64,000 nt of DNA. It comes from Crossaster papposus. Lineage: Eukaryota; Echinodermata; Asteroidea; Velatida; Solasteridae. The DNA lies in the NCBI GenBank assembly GCA_037893245.1, contig JBAIAA010000597.1:1-64000 (forward strand). The letters run 5' to 3'. The translations under genes were made by a program, and so were the position numbers. Of the stretch, positions 16,501-28,340 are shown in pieces. The notes under the pieces were generated by a model. The model made no database searches. It saw only the letters and a program-made list of their open reading frames with translations, and was not told the origin of the DNA. Within the stretch, counting starts at the first letter, position 1. Every line of letters begins with the position of its first letter.

Positions 16501-19500
16501 CTTTACATATTTCTTATGCACACTTCTTTCCCTTTACATATTTCTTATGCACACTTCTTTCCCTTTACATATTTCTTATGCACACTTCTTTCCCTTTACA
16601 TATTTCTTATGCACACTTCTTTCCCTTTACATATTTCTTATGCACACTTCTTTCCCTTTACATATTTCTTATGCACACTTATTTCCCTTTACATATTTCT
16701 TATGCACACTTCTTTCCCTTTACATATTTCTTATGCACACTTCTTTCCCTTTACATATTTCTTATGCACACTTCTTTCCCTTTACATATTTCTTATGCAC
16801 ACTTCTTTCCCTTTACATATTTCTTATGCACACTTCTTTCCCTTTACATATTTCTTATGCACACTTCTTTCCCTTTACATATTTCTTATGCACACTTCTT
16901 TCCCTTTACATATTTCTTATGCACACTTCTTTCCCTTTACATATTTCTTATGCACACTTCTTTCCCTTTACATATTTCTTATGCACACTTCTTTCCCTTT
17001 ACATATTTCTTATGCACACTTCTTTCCCTTTACATATTTCTTATGCACACTTCTTTCCCTTTACATATTTCTTATGCACACTTCTTTCCCTTTACATATT
17101 TCTTATGCACACTTCTTTCCCTTTACATATTTCTTATGCACACTTCTTTCCCTTTACATATTCCTTATGCACACGTATTTCCCTTTACATATTTCGTATG
17201 CACACTTCTTTCCCTTTACATATTTCGTATGCACACTTCTTTCCCTTTACATATTTCTTATGCACACTTCTTTACCTTTACATATTTCTTATGCACACTT
17301 CTTTCCCTCTACATATTTCTTATGCACACTTCTTTCCCTCTACATATTTCTTATGCACACTTCTTTCCCTTTACATATTTCTTATGCACACTTCTTTCTC
17401 TTTACATATTTCTTATGCACACTTCTTTCCCTTTACATATTTCTTATGCACACTTCTTTCCCTTTACATATTTCTTATGCACACTTCTTTCCCTTTACAT
17501 ATTTCTTATGCACACTTCTTTCCCTTTACATATTTCTTATGCACACTTCTTTCCCTTTACATATTTCTTATGCACACTTCTTTCCCTTTACATATTTCTT
17601 ATGCACACTTCTTTCCCTTTACATATTTCTTATGCACACTTCTTTCCCTTTACATATTTCTTATGCACACTTCTTTCCCTTTACATATTTCTTATGCACA
17701 CTTCTTTCCCTTTACATATTTCTTATGCACACTTCTTTCCCTTTACATATTTCTTATGCACACTTCTTTCCCTTTACATATTTCTTATGCACACTTCTTT
17801 CCCTTTACATATTTCTTATGCACACTTCTTTCCCTTTACATATTTCTTATGCACACTTCTTTCCCTTTACATATTTCTTATGCACACTTCTTTCCCTTTA
17901 CATATTTCTTATGCACACTTCTTTCCCTTTACATATTTCTTATGCACACTTCTTTCCCTTTACATATTTCTTATGCACACTTCTTTCCCTTTACATATTT
18001 CTTATGCACACTTCTTTCCCTTTACATATTTCTTATGCACACTTCTTTCCCTTTACATATTTCTTATGCACACTTCTTTCCCTTTACATATTTCTTATGC
18101 ACACTTCTTTCCCTTTACATATTTCTTATGCACACTTCTTTCCCTTTACATATTTCTTATGCACACTTCTTTCCCTTTACATATTTCTTATGCACACTTC
18201 TTTCCCTTTACATATTTCTTATGCACACTTCTTTCCCTTTACATATTTCTTATGCACACTTCTTTCCCTTTACATATTTCTTATGCACACTTCTTTCCCT
18301 TTACATATTTCTTATGCACACTTCTTTCCCTTTACATATTTCTTATGCACACTTCTTTCCCTTTACATATTTCTTATGCACACTTCTTTCCCTTTACATA
18401 TTCCTTATGCACACTTATTTCCCTTTACATATTTCGTATGCACACTTCTTTCCCTTTACATATTTCGTATGCACACTTCTTTCCCTTTACATATTTCTTA
18501 TGCACACTTCTTTACCTTTACATATTTCTTATGCACACTTCTTTCCCTCTACATATTTCTTATGCACACTTCTTTCCCTCTACATATTTCTTATGCACAC
18601 TTCTTTCCCTTTACATATTTCTTATGCACACTTCTTTCTCTTTACATATTTCTTATGCACACTTCTTTCCCTTTACATATTTCTTATGCACACTTCTTTC
18701 CCTTTACATATTTCTTATGCACACTTCTTTCCCTTTACATATTTCTTATGCACACTTCTTTCCCTTTACATATTTCTTATGCACACTTCTTTCCCTTTAC
18801 ATATTTCTTATGCACACTTCTTTCTCTTTACATATTTCTTATGCACACTTCTTTCCCTTTACATATTTCTTATGCACACTTCTTTCCCTTTACATATTTC
18901 TTATGCACACTTCTTTCCCTTTACATATTTCTTATGCACACTTCTTTCCCTTTACATATTTCTTATGCACACTTCTTTCCCTTTACATATTTCTTATGCA
19001 CACTTCTTTCCCTTTACATATTTCTTATGCACACTTCTTTCCCTTTACATATTTCTTATGCACACTTCTTTCCCTTTACATATTTCTTATGCACACTTCT
19101 TTCCCTTTACATATTTCTTATGCACACTTCTTTCCCTTTACATATTTCTTATGCACACTTCTTTCCCTTTACATATTTCTTATGCACACTTCTTTCCCTT
19201 TACATATTTCTTATGCACACTTCTTTCCCTTTACATATTTCTTATGCACACTTCTTTCCCTTTACATATTTCTTATGCACACTTCTTTCCCTTTACATAT
19301 TTCTTATGCACACTTCTTTCCCTTTACATATTTCTTATGCACACTTCTTTCCCTTTACATATTTCTTATGCACACTTCTTTCCCTTTACATATTTCTTAT
19401 GCACACTTCTTTCCCTTTACATATTTCTTATGCACACTTCTTTCCCTTTACATATTTCTTATGCACACTTCTTTCCCTTTACATATGTCTTATGCACACT

Positions 19501-21178
19501 TTTTTCCCTTTACATATTTCTTATGCACACTTCTTTCCCTTTACATATTTCTTATGCACACTTCTTTCCCTTTACATATTTCTTATGCACACTTCTTTCC
19601 CTTTACATATTTCTTATGCACACTTCTTTCCCTTTACATATTTCTTATGCACACTTCTTTCCCTTTACATATTTCTTATGCACACTTCTTTCCCTTTACA
19701 TATTTCTTATGCACACTTCTTTCCCTTTACATATTTCTTATGCACACTTCTTTCCCTTTACATATTTCTTATGCACACTTCTTTCCCTTTACATATTTCT
19801 TATGCACACTTCTTTCCCTTTACATATTTAACTCGAGGGCTTGTTCCCACATCATGTGTTTATTTCTTATGCACACTTCTTTCCCTTTACATATTTCTTA
19901 TGCACACTTCTTTCCCTTTACATATTTCTTATGCACACTTCTTTCCCTTTACATATTTCTTATGCACACTTCTTTCCCTTTACATATTTCTTATGCACAC
20001 TTCTTTCCCTTTACATATTTCTTATGCACACTTCTTTCCCTTTACATATTTCTTATGCACACTTCTTTCCCTTTACATATTTCTTATGCACACTTCTTTC
20101 CCTTTACATATTTCCTATGCACACTTCTTTCCCTTTACATATTTCTTATGCACACTTCTTTCCCTTTACATATTTCTTATGCACACTTCTTTCCCTTTAC
20201 ATATTTCTTATGCACACTTCTTTCCCTTTACATATTTCTTATGCACACTTCTTTCCCTGTACATATTTCTTATGCACACTTCTTTCCCTTTACATATTTC
20301 TTATGCACACTTCTTTCCCTTTACATATTTCTTATGCACACTTCTTTCCCTTTACATATTTCTTATGCACACTTCTTTCCCTTTACATATTTCTTATGCA
20401 CACTTCTTTCCCTTTACATATTTCTTATGCACACTTCTTTCCCTTTACATATTTCTTATGCACACTTCTTTCCCTTTACATATTTCTTATGCACACTTCT
20501 TTCCCTTTACATATTTCTTATGCACACTTCTTTCCCTTTACATATTTCTTATGCACACTTCTTTCCCTTTACATATTTCTTATGCACACTTCTTTCCCTT
20601 TACATATTTCTTATGCACACTTCTTTCCCTTTACATATTCCTTATGCACACTTATTTCCCTTTACATATTTCTTATGCACACTTCTTTACCTTTACATAT
20701 TTCTTATGCACACTTCTTTCCCTCTACATATTTCTTATGCACACTTCTTTCCCTTTACATATTTCTTATGCACACTTCTTTCCCTTTACATATTTCTTAT
20801 GCACACTTCTTTCCCTTTACATATTTCTTATGCACACTTCTTTCCCTTTACATATTTCTTATGCACACTTCTTTCCCTTTACATATTTCTTATGCACACT
20901 TCTTTCCCTTTACATATTTCTTATGCACACTTCTTTCCCTTTACATATTTCTTATGCACACTTCTTTCCCTTTACATATTTCTTATGCACACTTCTTTCC
21001 CTTTACATATTTCTTATGCACACTTCTTTCCCTTTACATATGTCTTATGCACACTTTTTTCCCTTTACATATTTCTTATGCACACTTCTTTCCCTTTACA
21101 TATTTCTTATGCACACTTCTTTCCCTTTACATATTTCTTATGCACACTTCTTTCTCTTTACATATTTCTTATGCACAT

Positions 21179-21680
21179 GTACATGTAGTAATGTACCATA
21201 TCCAGGTACTCGGAGCATTTTTTCGGAGCATTTTTTCGGTAGACTGTGCAGTGGTTTGGGAGTTATTGCGTTATGTTTATAAGTAGAAGTTGTACTACAG
21301 TTTGAATTTGAATACAAATGCTTTGACGTGGAAGGGGGTTTGAATGAAAGAATAGTGGGGGCACAAAAAGTTTGTAAGAAAAATTGTTGCTGCTGGAGAA
21401 TGTTTATTAATACTACAGTGGTGTTCAGCTGTGAAAATGTGTTTGATTTACTCCAGCAGATATCTGTTTACATTAAGAAATTAACTTTACATACACACAC
21501 AAATAGAGAACTATATGAACTGTATAACAGAAAACAGTGCTTCTATTTAAACAAAATGCGTATTTCAAGACATATCACATTGATTAAGTCATTTTGGTAT
21601 AAAAACAATATTTGATTGTACTTTTTGGTTTGTTTTGTTCAACAGATCGTCAAGCTTATGCAACGAGAACCTCCTAGTCG
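21179..21680. other. Spacer between satellite and Helentron genes
   Basis: This stretch is AT-rich. It includes a 13-bp direct repeat of CGGAGCATTTTTT at 21211-21223 and 21224-21236. An open frame of 95 codons (21328-21615, plus strand) matches no family I recognise and shows only a basic, Cys-containing composition, so I do not call it a gene. The left end of the Helentron may lie here, but no diagnostic terminus could be fixed. Confidence 0.5.
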
Positions 21681-21860
21681 TTTTTCTCTTCAGTCTCTTC
21701 AGTCTCTTTAGTCTCCTCAGTTTTTTCAGTCTCTTCAGTTTTCAGTCTCTTCAGTTTTCAGTCTCTTCAGTTTTCAGTCTCTTCAGTTTTCAGTCTCTTC
21801 AGTTTTTTCAGTTGGCATTTCATTTTTTTCAGTTGGCATTTCAGTTTCTTCAGTTGGCAT
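21681..21860 (+). repeat. Pyrimidine-rich TCTCTTCAG/TTTTCAG repeat
   Basis: About 180 bases consist of units such as TCTCTTCAGTTTTCAG (16 bp) and TTTTTTCAGTTGGCATTTCAG. Each resembles a polypyrimidine tract plus AG 3' splice acceptor. The tract lies immediately upstream of the first convincing coding frame of the Helentron. It may be a 5' UTR or acceptor region. Translating it gives a Ser/Phe/Leu-rich low-complexity peptide, which makes coding unlikely. Confidence 0.7.
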
Positions 21861-21907
21861 TACTATTGCAAAACAGAGAGTACCAGTTGGTAGTAGAACA
21901 AATAATC

Positions 21908-23440
21908 ATGGTAAAACAACTTATGGCAAAGCAGAGTTTTAAAGAAAGAACGGCAATGTATGTTGCACCTATGAAAGGTAATGGAATGAGTACTTATGCA
22001 TCAAGTAATGTGACTTCTAAACAGGTGATGCAGGATCGTGTAAGTTTGGGTGAGATGGCTAGATTGAGTAACTATCAAAGAAACTTGTACCAGAGGCATG
22101 AACTGAGAAAAGATGTAGAGCAGACAGATGTGGCTGAACCTAAGAAGAAGAGAATGGCTAATGTCAGTATGAAGAAGAAGGGGAACAATCACAAAGCAGT
22201 GACGAAGTTGAAGATGAGCAACAGGACATGCTGTAGCAGAAATAAGGTACTGGAGTGTCTGGTAGAGTATTGTAGAGAAGAAAGGAAGGTTTCAAAACCA
22301 AATAGAAAGAACATTAGAAGTTGTGAACGAAGACAAGTGATCAAAAGGTTGAGGAATGGTAAAATCATTGAATTACGTATGAGTAAGGAAGAGAGGAAGA
22401 ATCGTGAAAAAGCACAAAAGAATATTCAAAGTCACACAAGAAGAAGTCTGAGCTATGTTATCAAGAATATGCAAAATAAGAAGGAACAAAAGAAAAAGAG
22501 GACACCCAGGAAAAGTAAAAATGCAGAACAAGATTCATTGAAGACAAGAAGTAAATGTTCACATGGAATAACTGAGAATGGTACAGGAAAAAGGTCGCAT
22601 AAAAGACATGTTGAGAAGACAGAGATTCAGAATATCAATCATTCTTTGAAGAAATCACAAGCTATGCAGTGTTGTTTATGTGATCAAGTAACTACTGCAG
22701 TTGATCGAGTTGTGGACTGTAATACTTGCAACATCAGCTATCATGTCAATTGTATGGGATTTTCTAATCTAAAGTCTATCTTGGCAAGTAAATCGGTATC
22801 ATGGTTGTGTCTAAAATGTGGAAGATGTAATTATGCAGACTCTTTGTTGTATAATCTTGGCATTCCTGTAGATAAGAGTGTGTATGAGGTGATCGCCGAG
22901 GAGACATGCAGTAATGACAATGATGTGGTGATGCAGACACGTGTACATAGCACTTGCAGAGACAAAGGCAGCCAAGCAGATGGAACACACATTGTAAGTA
23001 AACTGAGTAAGGGTGAAAGTTGTATTAGGAATGAAGAAAGAGCAGGTTGTACTATGTTGACAAGTGAAAGCAAAATAGAGATGTTACATACGCAGACAGG
23101 AGGCTACTCCTTAAGAAGTAAAAAGAGCAAAAGTACTGATGAAAAGAATGAAAATAAAAATGACTTGGCAAGAGCTGTTGAAAAGGGAAATGAAAAAGAT
23201 ACATCTAAGGCAAAGAACAGTGATGGTAGTCATGGTGTTGAGTCATCAAATAGACTTGGAAGTAGAAAGAGAAAAGTGTCAGAGAGTACTGACAGTTGTG
23301 AAGTGAAATTGAAAGTGAATAAAAAAGGGGTGGAAGATGAAATTCTTGAAAAAGAAGATAATTCCCAAAATAATAGAAAGAAAAACTCGCCACAAAGAAC
23401 TTGTGATTCGGTCAGAAGAAAACAGAAAAATTGCCTGTGA
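21908..23440 (+). CDS. Helentron N-terminal protein with PHD finger
   Basis: From the ATG at 21908 the frame encodes about 510 residues, very rich in Lys and Arg. It contains one PHD-type zinc finger at about residues 255-303 (CCLC, then CNTC, YHVNC and CLKC). PHD fingers usually bind histone tails, so a role in chromatin targeting of the transposon is an inference. The frame is open upstream to 21635, but that part translates the CTTCAG repeat, so I prefer 21908. The frame stops at 23438-23440 and overlaps the next frame at an A5 run (23426-23430). A one-base indel there would fuse the two, so this may be the N-terminal part of one polyprotein rather than a separate gene. Confidence 0.65.
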   Translation: MVKQLMAKQSFKERTAMYVAPMKGNGMSTYASSNVTSKQVMQDRVSLGEMARLSNYQRNLYQRHELRKDVEQTDVAEPKKKRMANVSMKKKGNNHKAVTKLKMSNRTCCSRNKVLECLVEYCREERKVSKPNRKNIRSCERRQVIKRLRNGKIIELRMSKEERKNREKAQKNIQSHTRRSLSYVIKNMQNKKEQKKKRTPRKSKNAEQDSLKTRSKCSHGITENGTGKRSHKRHVEKTEIQNINHSLKKSQAMQCCLCDQVTTAVDRVVDCNTCNISYHVNCMGFSNLKSILASKSVSWLCLKCGRCNYADSLLYNLGIPVDKSVYEVIAEETCSNDNDVVMQTRVHSTCRDKGSQADGTHIVSKLSKGESCIRNEERAGCTMLTSESKIEMLHTQTGGYSLRSKKSKSTDEKNENKNDLARAVEKGNEKDTSKAKNSDGSHGVESSNRLGSRKRKVSESTDSCEVKLKVNKKGVEDEILEKEDNSQNNRKKNSPQRTCDSVRRKQKNCL

Positions 23441-25566
23441 CTTTGCTAGAAAATAGTAAAGAACATAATAAAACAAATCAGCCGAGTGTGACATTTCTAG
23501 AAATTGTTGTACAGGGTACTTTTCATCAAGGCCATCATAAGTTTGGATGTCACAGTGGTAAACAATGTGTAGCTAATGGATTGAGTTGTGTGTTAATGAG
23601 TAGGTTGAAAAAACTAAGACATTGGACTTATTCTGACATGGATAGAACATTGAATACGGGAAATGAGTTATATGGCAATTTATCTCGAAGCTCTACAGTT
23701 AATCATGACTATTTGTTGGTTACAGAACTGCCAAATGAGTTGGATCTGCTTAATCATCATTTTAGTATGAAGTTTAAGGATTCTGTATGTGGTGCATTTG
23801 GAGAAGAATTTACCTTACCTGAATTTGATATGATACCAATGAATCGTGCTTTGGAACAGAATCTGCAGCAGAACTATGCATGTTTCATAACTTTCCATGG
23901 AAATACATTTGTTGTAATAGCTCAAGATGGCATGTATTATATCTTTGATTCTCACTCCAGGGATAAACGAGGTTATCAGGTTGCTGAAGGCCGAAGTCTG
24001 CTCAAACGTGTGGCTACATGGCAAGATGTGCACAGGTACTGTACTGATTTGGCAAGATCTATGAATTTATCTAACAATGAGCAGTTTGAAATTACAGGCG
24101 CGTCTGTGTGTATAGATGATGAGACAAGACAATATACTAATGGGAGTATACAGGAGACAAATCATTTGTTATTTGGAAGTTGTGATCGAAGTGAAGACAT
24201 AGGTGGAGAGAGTACTAGTTCTGGAGTATTGCTTGGATCTCATAGTGGCTTGTCAAGTACACATAGTGATATGTCAAATAATATCAAGGAAGAGGACAAA
24301 GGCAGTTTGCATAGAATGAGTTGCAATAATGAATTAGATGGAGGCAGTGATGTAGAAATAGAGAGAGTGACACAAATGCAGGGTTTTAAATTTGTTCCTC
24401 TGACATATAGTAAGAAGACGGCATTGTGTAGACAACATCGCATAGGCCATGTATCCCTGGATTGCAATGAAAATTCAGATGAATGTGAAGAGATTGGACG
24501 ACCTAATTTAGTGAAGAGAATTAAAGGAGATGGTAACTGTTTTTTTAGGGCAATGTCATATGCTGTGTCAGGAACTGAAGATAACCATGTGCAATTAAGA
24601 ATGGCTACTGTTAATCATCTGTTGAAAAATAGAGATAAATGTAATGGTTTTCTCCGACAAGGGTTTGTAAATGTGGAGGAATATGTCATGAGGCAAAGAA
24701 TGTTTGATTCTGGAACCTGGGCTACAGAGGTTGAAATCATGGCGATGGCACATATGCTACGTACTGATATTTATACATTTGAAGAGGCAAGCAAGTGGTA
24801 TGTTTTCTCAGCAAGTACCTTTGACAGAGAGACTGTCACATCAGATGAGGCAGTTTACTTGTATCACAGACAAAGGATTCAATATGATGTTGTGTTGTCA
24901 GTTCATGAAGCAATTAGACAAGTTGATAATGGACAAAGTAATGTATTTCCAAGCAACACAGATAGTGAATTAAAATATGGAGAAGATGCTACTGACAGTA
25001 AATCCAACAATAATATGAAGTGTAAACGACGTAAACGAGCAAATAAAAAATTACAACTAAGTAAGAAAAGAGAGAAAAGTAGAGAATTGTATGTACAGAA
25101 GGTGGATAAAGCAAAAATAGATGCAAAACAAATGCATAAATGTCAAAGCAAATCTGATGATAACAAAACATGTAGGCCAAGGGATTTAAAGAATTTGGAT
25201 AAGAAGTTAAAAGGTCATGAGAATAGGAGTAATGAGAAAAAGCTAAGAAAAATGGTGTATAACAAAAAGAACTATGAAAAAAGTGCAGATAAGAAGAAGG
25301 AATTGCCTAAAAGAAAGTATCATGAAAATGAAATGCATAGACATTTTGTTTTAAAGTTTAAACAAGAAAGATATAGTACAAATTCTGAAAGCAGGGAAAA
25401 GAAAATAAACAGTGGGAAAACAAAGTATCGCGATAATTCTGAATATAGAGAGAAGATAATTAATAATGGGAAAACAAAGTATTGTAATAATGTTGAATAC
25501 AGAGACAGGCGATTACAAAGGGGAAGGCAAAATATTGTAATATTCCTGAATACAGAGACAGGCTAA
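23431..25566 (+). pseudogene. Helentron cysteine protease plus OTU protease segment
   Basis: This is a 711-codon frame, not opened by ATG. Residues about 25-230 resemble the herpesvirus tegument-type (C76-like) cysteine protease domain seen in some animal transposons: GTFHQGHH, then GKQC with candidate nucleophile Cys46, and FDSHSRD with candidate His175. Residues about 360-495 form an OTU protease domain with GDGNCFF (Asp367, Cys370). The position before the conserved Tyr-Asp near the domain end, normally His, reads Gln484. From about residue 630 the protein is a lysine-rich 18-residue repeat. A one-base shortening of one 54-bp repeat unit near 25,510-25,520 throws the frame off, and it stops at 25564. 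The cysteine-protease assignment is tentative; the OTU assignment is secure. Confidence 0.75.
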
Positions 25567-25990
25567 TCACAAAGGGGAAGGCAAAGTATTGTAATAATGT
25601 TGAATACAGAGACAGGCTAATCACAAAGTGGAAGGCAAAGTATTGTAATAATGTTGAATACAGAGACAGGCTAATCACAAAGGGGAAGGCAAAGTATTGT
25701 AATAATCCTGAATACAGATATAAACTAATTACCCAGGGGAAAAGAAAGTACATGTACCATGGTGATGCAGACTATAGAGAGAATGAAAAAATAAAGTCCA
25801 AAAAAAGGTATCATGACAATGTTACTTACAGAATAAAGACAATTAACAGAGCTAAATTTAAATATCATGACAATGCTGCATATAGAAGTAAGCTTATTGC
25901 AAGAATAAAAAAGAAGTATCGCTGTGTCAGTTCTTACAGGGCAAATTCAATAAAGTGTGGGAAAATGAAATACAAAACAAATAGGAAGTA
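25333..25990 (+). repeat. 54-bp coding repeat (18-residue lysine-rich units)
   Basis: Units begin GAATACAGAG and lie at 25387, 25441, 25495, 25548, 25602, 25656 and 25710, each encoding a peptide of the type EYRxxLIxxGKxKYxxN. The unit starting at 25495 is 53 bp instead of 54, which explains the frame change between the protease/OTU segment and the following one. The units from 25548 to 25709 are nearly identical, implying recent local expansion. Such basic repeats are common between OTU and Rep in animal Helitrons. Confidence 0.8.
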
Positions 25991-26738
25991 TCGTAAAAAC
26001 ATGGCACGTATGAACTACAAACGTAAGGAAATTAATAACAAGAAAAGACTTCAAATTAATTTTGTTACAAAGACCTTTAAAGAAAGCATATCTAAAGGAC
26101 CCGAGTATGTGTGTGCTTGCTGTCATAAACTGTTGTTTCAAAAGCAAGTTGTGAAGTGTAACATGGATAAATACAAACTCCAGACCATTTTTAGTAACAA
26201 ATACCTACATACTTGCAATGACCATTGTGAATCTAGGTGTATGATTGCAGAATCAAGCAGATCACATTTATGGATATGTTATACGTGTCATAGGAAATTA
26301 CTTGTTAATAAAGTCCCTGCTGAAGCAAGTGTGAATAATTTAAATATGATAGACATCCCTGAGGAATTAGCTTGTTTGAACACGTTAGAAGAGCATCTAA
26401 TTGCGATAAATGTGGCCTTTATGAAAATTATTCCACTGCCTAAGGGATCACAATTTTGTTTGCGAGGGCCAGTCGTTTGTGTGCCATCTAATATAACAGA
26501 CACAGTAAAAGCACTACCAAGACCTGCAAGCGATGATCAGATGATTCGTGTCAAGTTGAAGAGAAAACTGACTTATAAAGGATATTACCAATATCAGTTC
26601 GTGAGTAAACAAAATGTGGAAAATGCTTTACGTTATCTTCAACATAATAATAATAAGTGGTTCAGTGATATTGAAATAAGCCCTGATTGGGAAAATCCAT
26701 TGTGTGGTGAAGGAAACGATGAAATAGATACGATGTAA
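25548..26738 (+). pseudogene. Helentron segment: basic repeats and Cys-rich DUF6570-like region
   Basis: This continues the element after the 25.5-kb frameshift. The first part finishes the lysine-rich repeats; an internal ATG occurs at 25752. From about 26,100 there is a Cys-rich stretch with CACC, CNDHC and CYTC pairs, followed by the 'IPEELACLNTLEEHLI' block typical of the DUF6570-like region that precedes the Rep domain in Helitron replicases. The frame ends at a TAA (26736-26738) that is out of phase with the Rep frame. That frame resumes from 26723, so a one-base indel between about 26,700 and 26,738 separates the two. No long homopolymer is present at this break. Confidence 0.7.
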
Positions 26739-27679
26739 AAGAAGTTAATGATGATAATGATAATAGTGATGAGGAAACCGATGATGACCGTTTACGAGGT
26801 CTGCCGTTAGACAGTTGTCTGCAGCCAACTAATATAGGACAGGAAATACTGGATCAATATTTTGACGAAGTAATGAGTGTGGCTCCGTGTGAAGGGAATA
26901 GTCCAATTCGATTGTTAATGGAAAAGGGTAATGAGGCAAAATGTTTTCCAGCATTATTTCCAACAGGTCATCCTATATATGATGATGATCGTGAAGTGAG
27001 GGTCACACTTTGTAGATATTTGCATAACCGATTAATGAATGTTGATAATAGATTTGCAAAGAGTACTCAATACATTTTTTATGCGCAGTATTTGTCAGAG
27101 ATTCAAAAAGTTATGTCAAGTGTGTCAATTGCATTGCGTAAAGGAGCAGATAAGAAGTTCAATGGTGACAGGGTAAGGGCCTCCATGATCAATGACCGAG
27201 ACCAGTTAAACAACATTTTAAAATCAGACAGTGGATATAAATTTCTCAAACCTATTCGTGGTACACCTCCATATTGGCAAGCAGCACAGAAGGATGTTTT
27301 GGCTATGATCAGACAGTTAGGAATACCTACATGGTTTTGTTCATTTTCTGCAGCAGATATGCGATGGCCTGAAGTAATTAATACTATATTGAGACAGCAA
27401 GGTGATTCTAGAGATGTGAAAAATTTGGACTGGAATGAGAAATGTACAATATTGCGGAGTAATCCTGTAACTGCTGCAAAAATGTTTGATCAGCGATTCC
27501 ATACATTTCTGAGAGATGTTATACTGTCCAGAGCTGAGCCGATTGGAAAAGTCAAAGATTATTTGTATAGAGTAGAATTCCAGCAAAGAGGGTCTCCACA
27601 TACACATTGTCTTTTTTGGATAGAAAATGCACCAAAGTTGGAACATGACAGTAAAAAAAAAGGTTGTAAAGTTTATTGA
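26723..27679 (+). pseudogene. Helitron-like Rep domain, N-terminal part (HUH motif)
   Basis: This is the first half of the Helitron replication initiator (Helitron_like_N family), which nicks and joins single strands during rolling-circle transposition. An Asp-rich linker is followed by [22 protein letters not shown] and then the metal-binding motif RGSPHTHC, with its two histidines encoded at 27599-27601 and 27605-27607. A Met occurs at 26873, but the frame is open and homologous upstream. It is thrown out of frame at an A9 run (27653-27661) and stops at 27677-27679; the homology continues in another frame. Confidence 0.8.
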
Positions 27680-28340
27680 CAAATACATAAGTTGTAATTT
27701 GCCATCAGAGAAACAAGACAAAGAGTTAAATGAAATCATCAGTCATGTGCAGGTACATAGTAAAAAGCATTCCAAGTCGTGCAAAAAGAAGGGTACCGAG
27801 TGTAGGTTTAATTTTCCAAGACCTCCATCTGAAAGAACATTTATTACAGAATTGTTGCCAACTGATGATGGGATAGAAACAAGTGATGATGGGAAAGAAA
27901 CAACTGATGATGGGAAAAAAAAAACTGATGACAGGAAACAATCAAATGATGGTAAAAGTAGTTAAAGAAATAAGGCTAAGGAATTATTGGAATCAATATG
28001 GATTGCAATACAGAACACTGAGAACGAAAAGATGACAACAACAGAATTATTTACAAGCATTGGTGTGACACAAGCTGATTTTGAGAAAGCTCATAATGTC
28101 CTAACCAAGAGAACTAGTATTGTACACAAGAGACAACCGCAAGATGCTTGGGTCAATTTGTACAATCCAGATTTAATACGATGCTGGAATGCAAACATGG
28201 ATATTCAGTACATTTGTGATGCATATGCTTGTGTTGCTTATGTGGTATCATGTCAAAAGCTGAACGTGAAATGGGTATACTGTTGTCACATGCACAGGCT
28301 GAAGCACAGAAAGGGAACTTGGATGCTAGACAGAGTGTGA
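27627..28340 (+). pseudogene. Helitron-like Rep domain, central part with in-frame stop
   Basis: This continues the Rep domain after the A9 frameshift. It contains the CRFNFPRPP block typical of Helitron Rep, then a DDGK-type low-complexity insert (27,860-27,960) and an in-frame TAA at 27963-27965. The same frame continues from 27966 with WVNLYNPDLIRCWNANMDIQY and AYVVS, the segment that carries the first catalytic tyrosine. Around 28,240-28,250 the frame breaks exactly where the second tyrosine of the Rep pair is expected, and after that this frame is unrelated to the family. The open reading to 28340 beyond that point is therefore not genuine. Confidence 0.75.

Larger units (their letters stand above)
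1..21178 (+). repeat. 31-bp satellite array, about 680 monomers
   Basis: A 31-bp monomer (first complete copy at 38-68, beginning TTATGCACAC and ending CATATTTC) is repeated head to tail for more than 21 kb with very few substitutions. Most differences are single-base changes such as TTTCTTATG to TTTATTATG, or CCC to CTC. The monomer contains no stop triplet in any forward frame, and 31 is not a multiple of 3, so all three forward frames stay open for thousands of bases. The reverse strand has stops in every monomer. These huge open frames are a consequence of repetition, not a gene. The array ends at about 21,178, where it runs into ACATGTACATG-type unique sequence. Confidence 0.97.

Noticed and set aside
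1-21178. CRISPR-like array
   Set aside because: There are no unique spacers; repeats abut directly and vary only by point changes. The context is eukaryotic.
21328-21615. 95-codon frame between satellite and Helentron
   Set aside because: No recognisable domain and an unremarkable length for AT-rich unique DNA; kept only as a note in the spacer entry.
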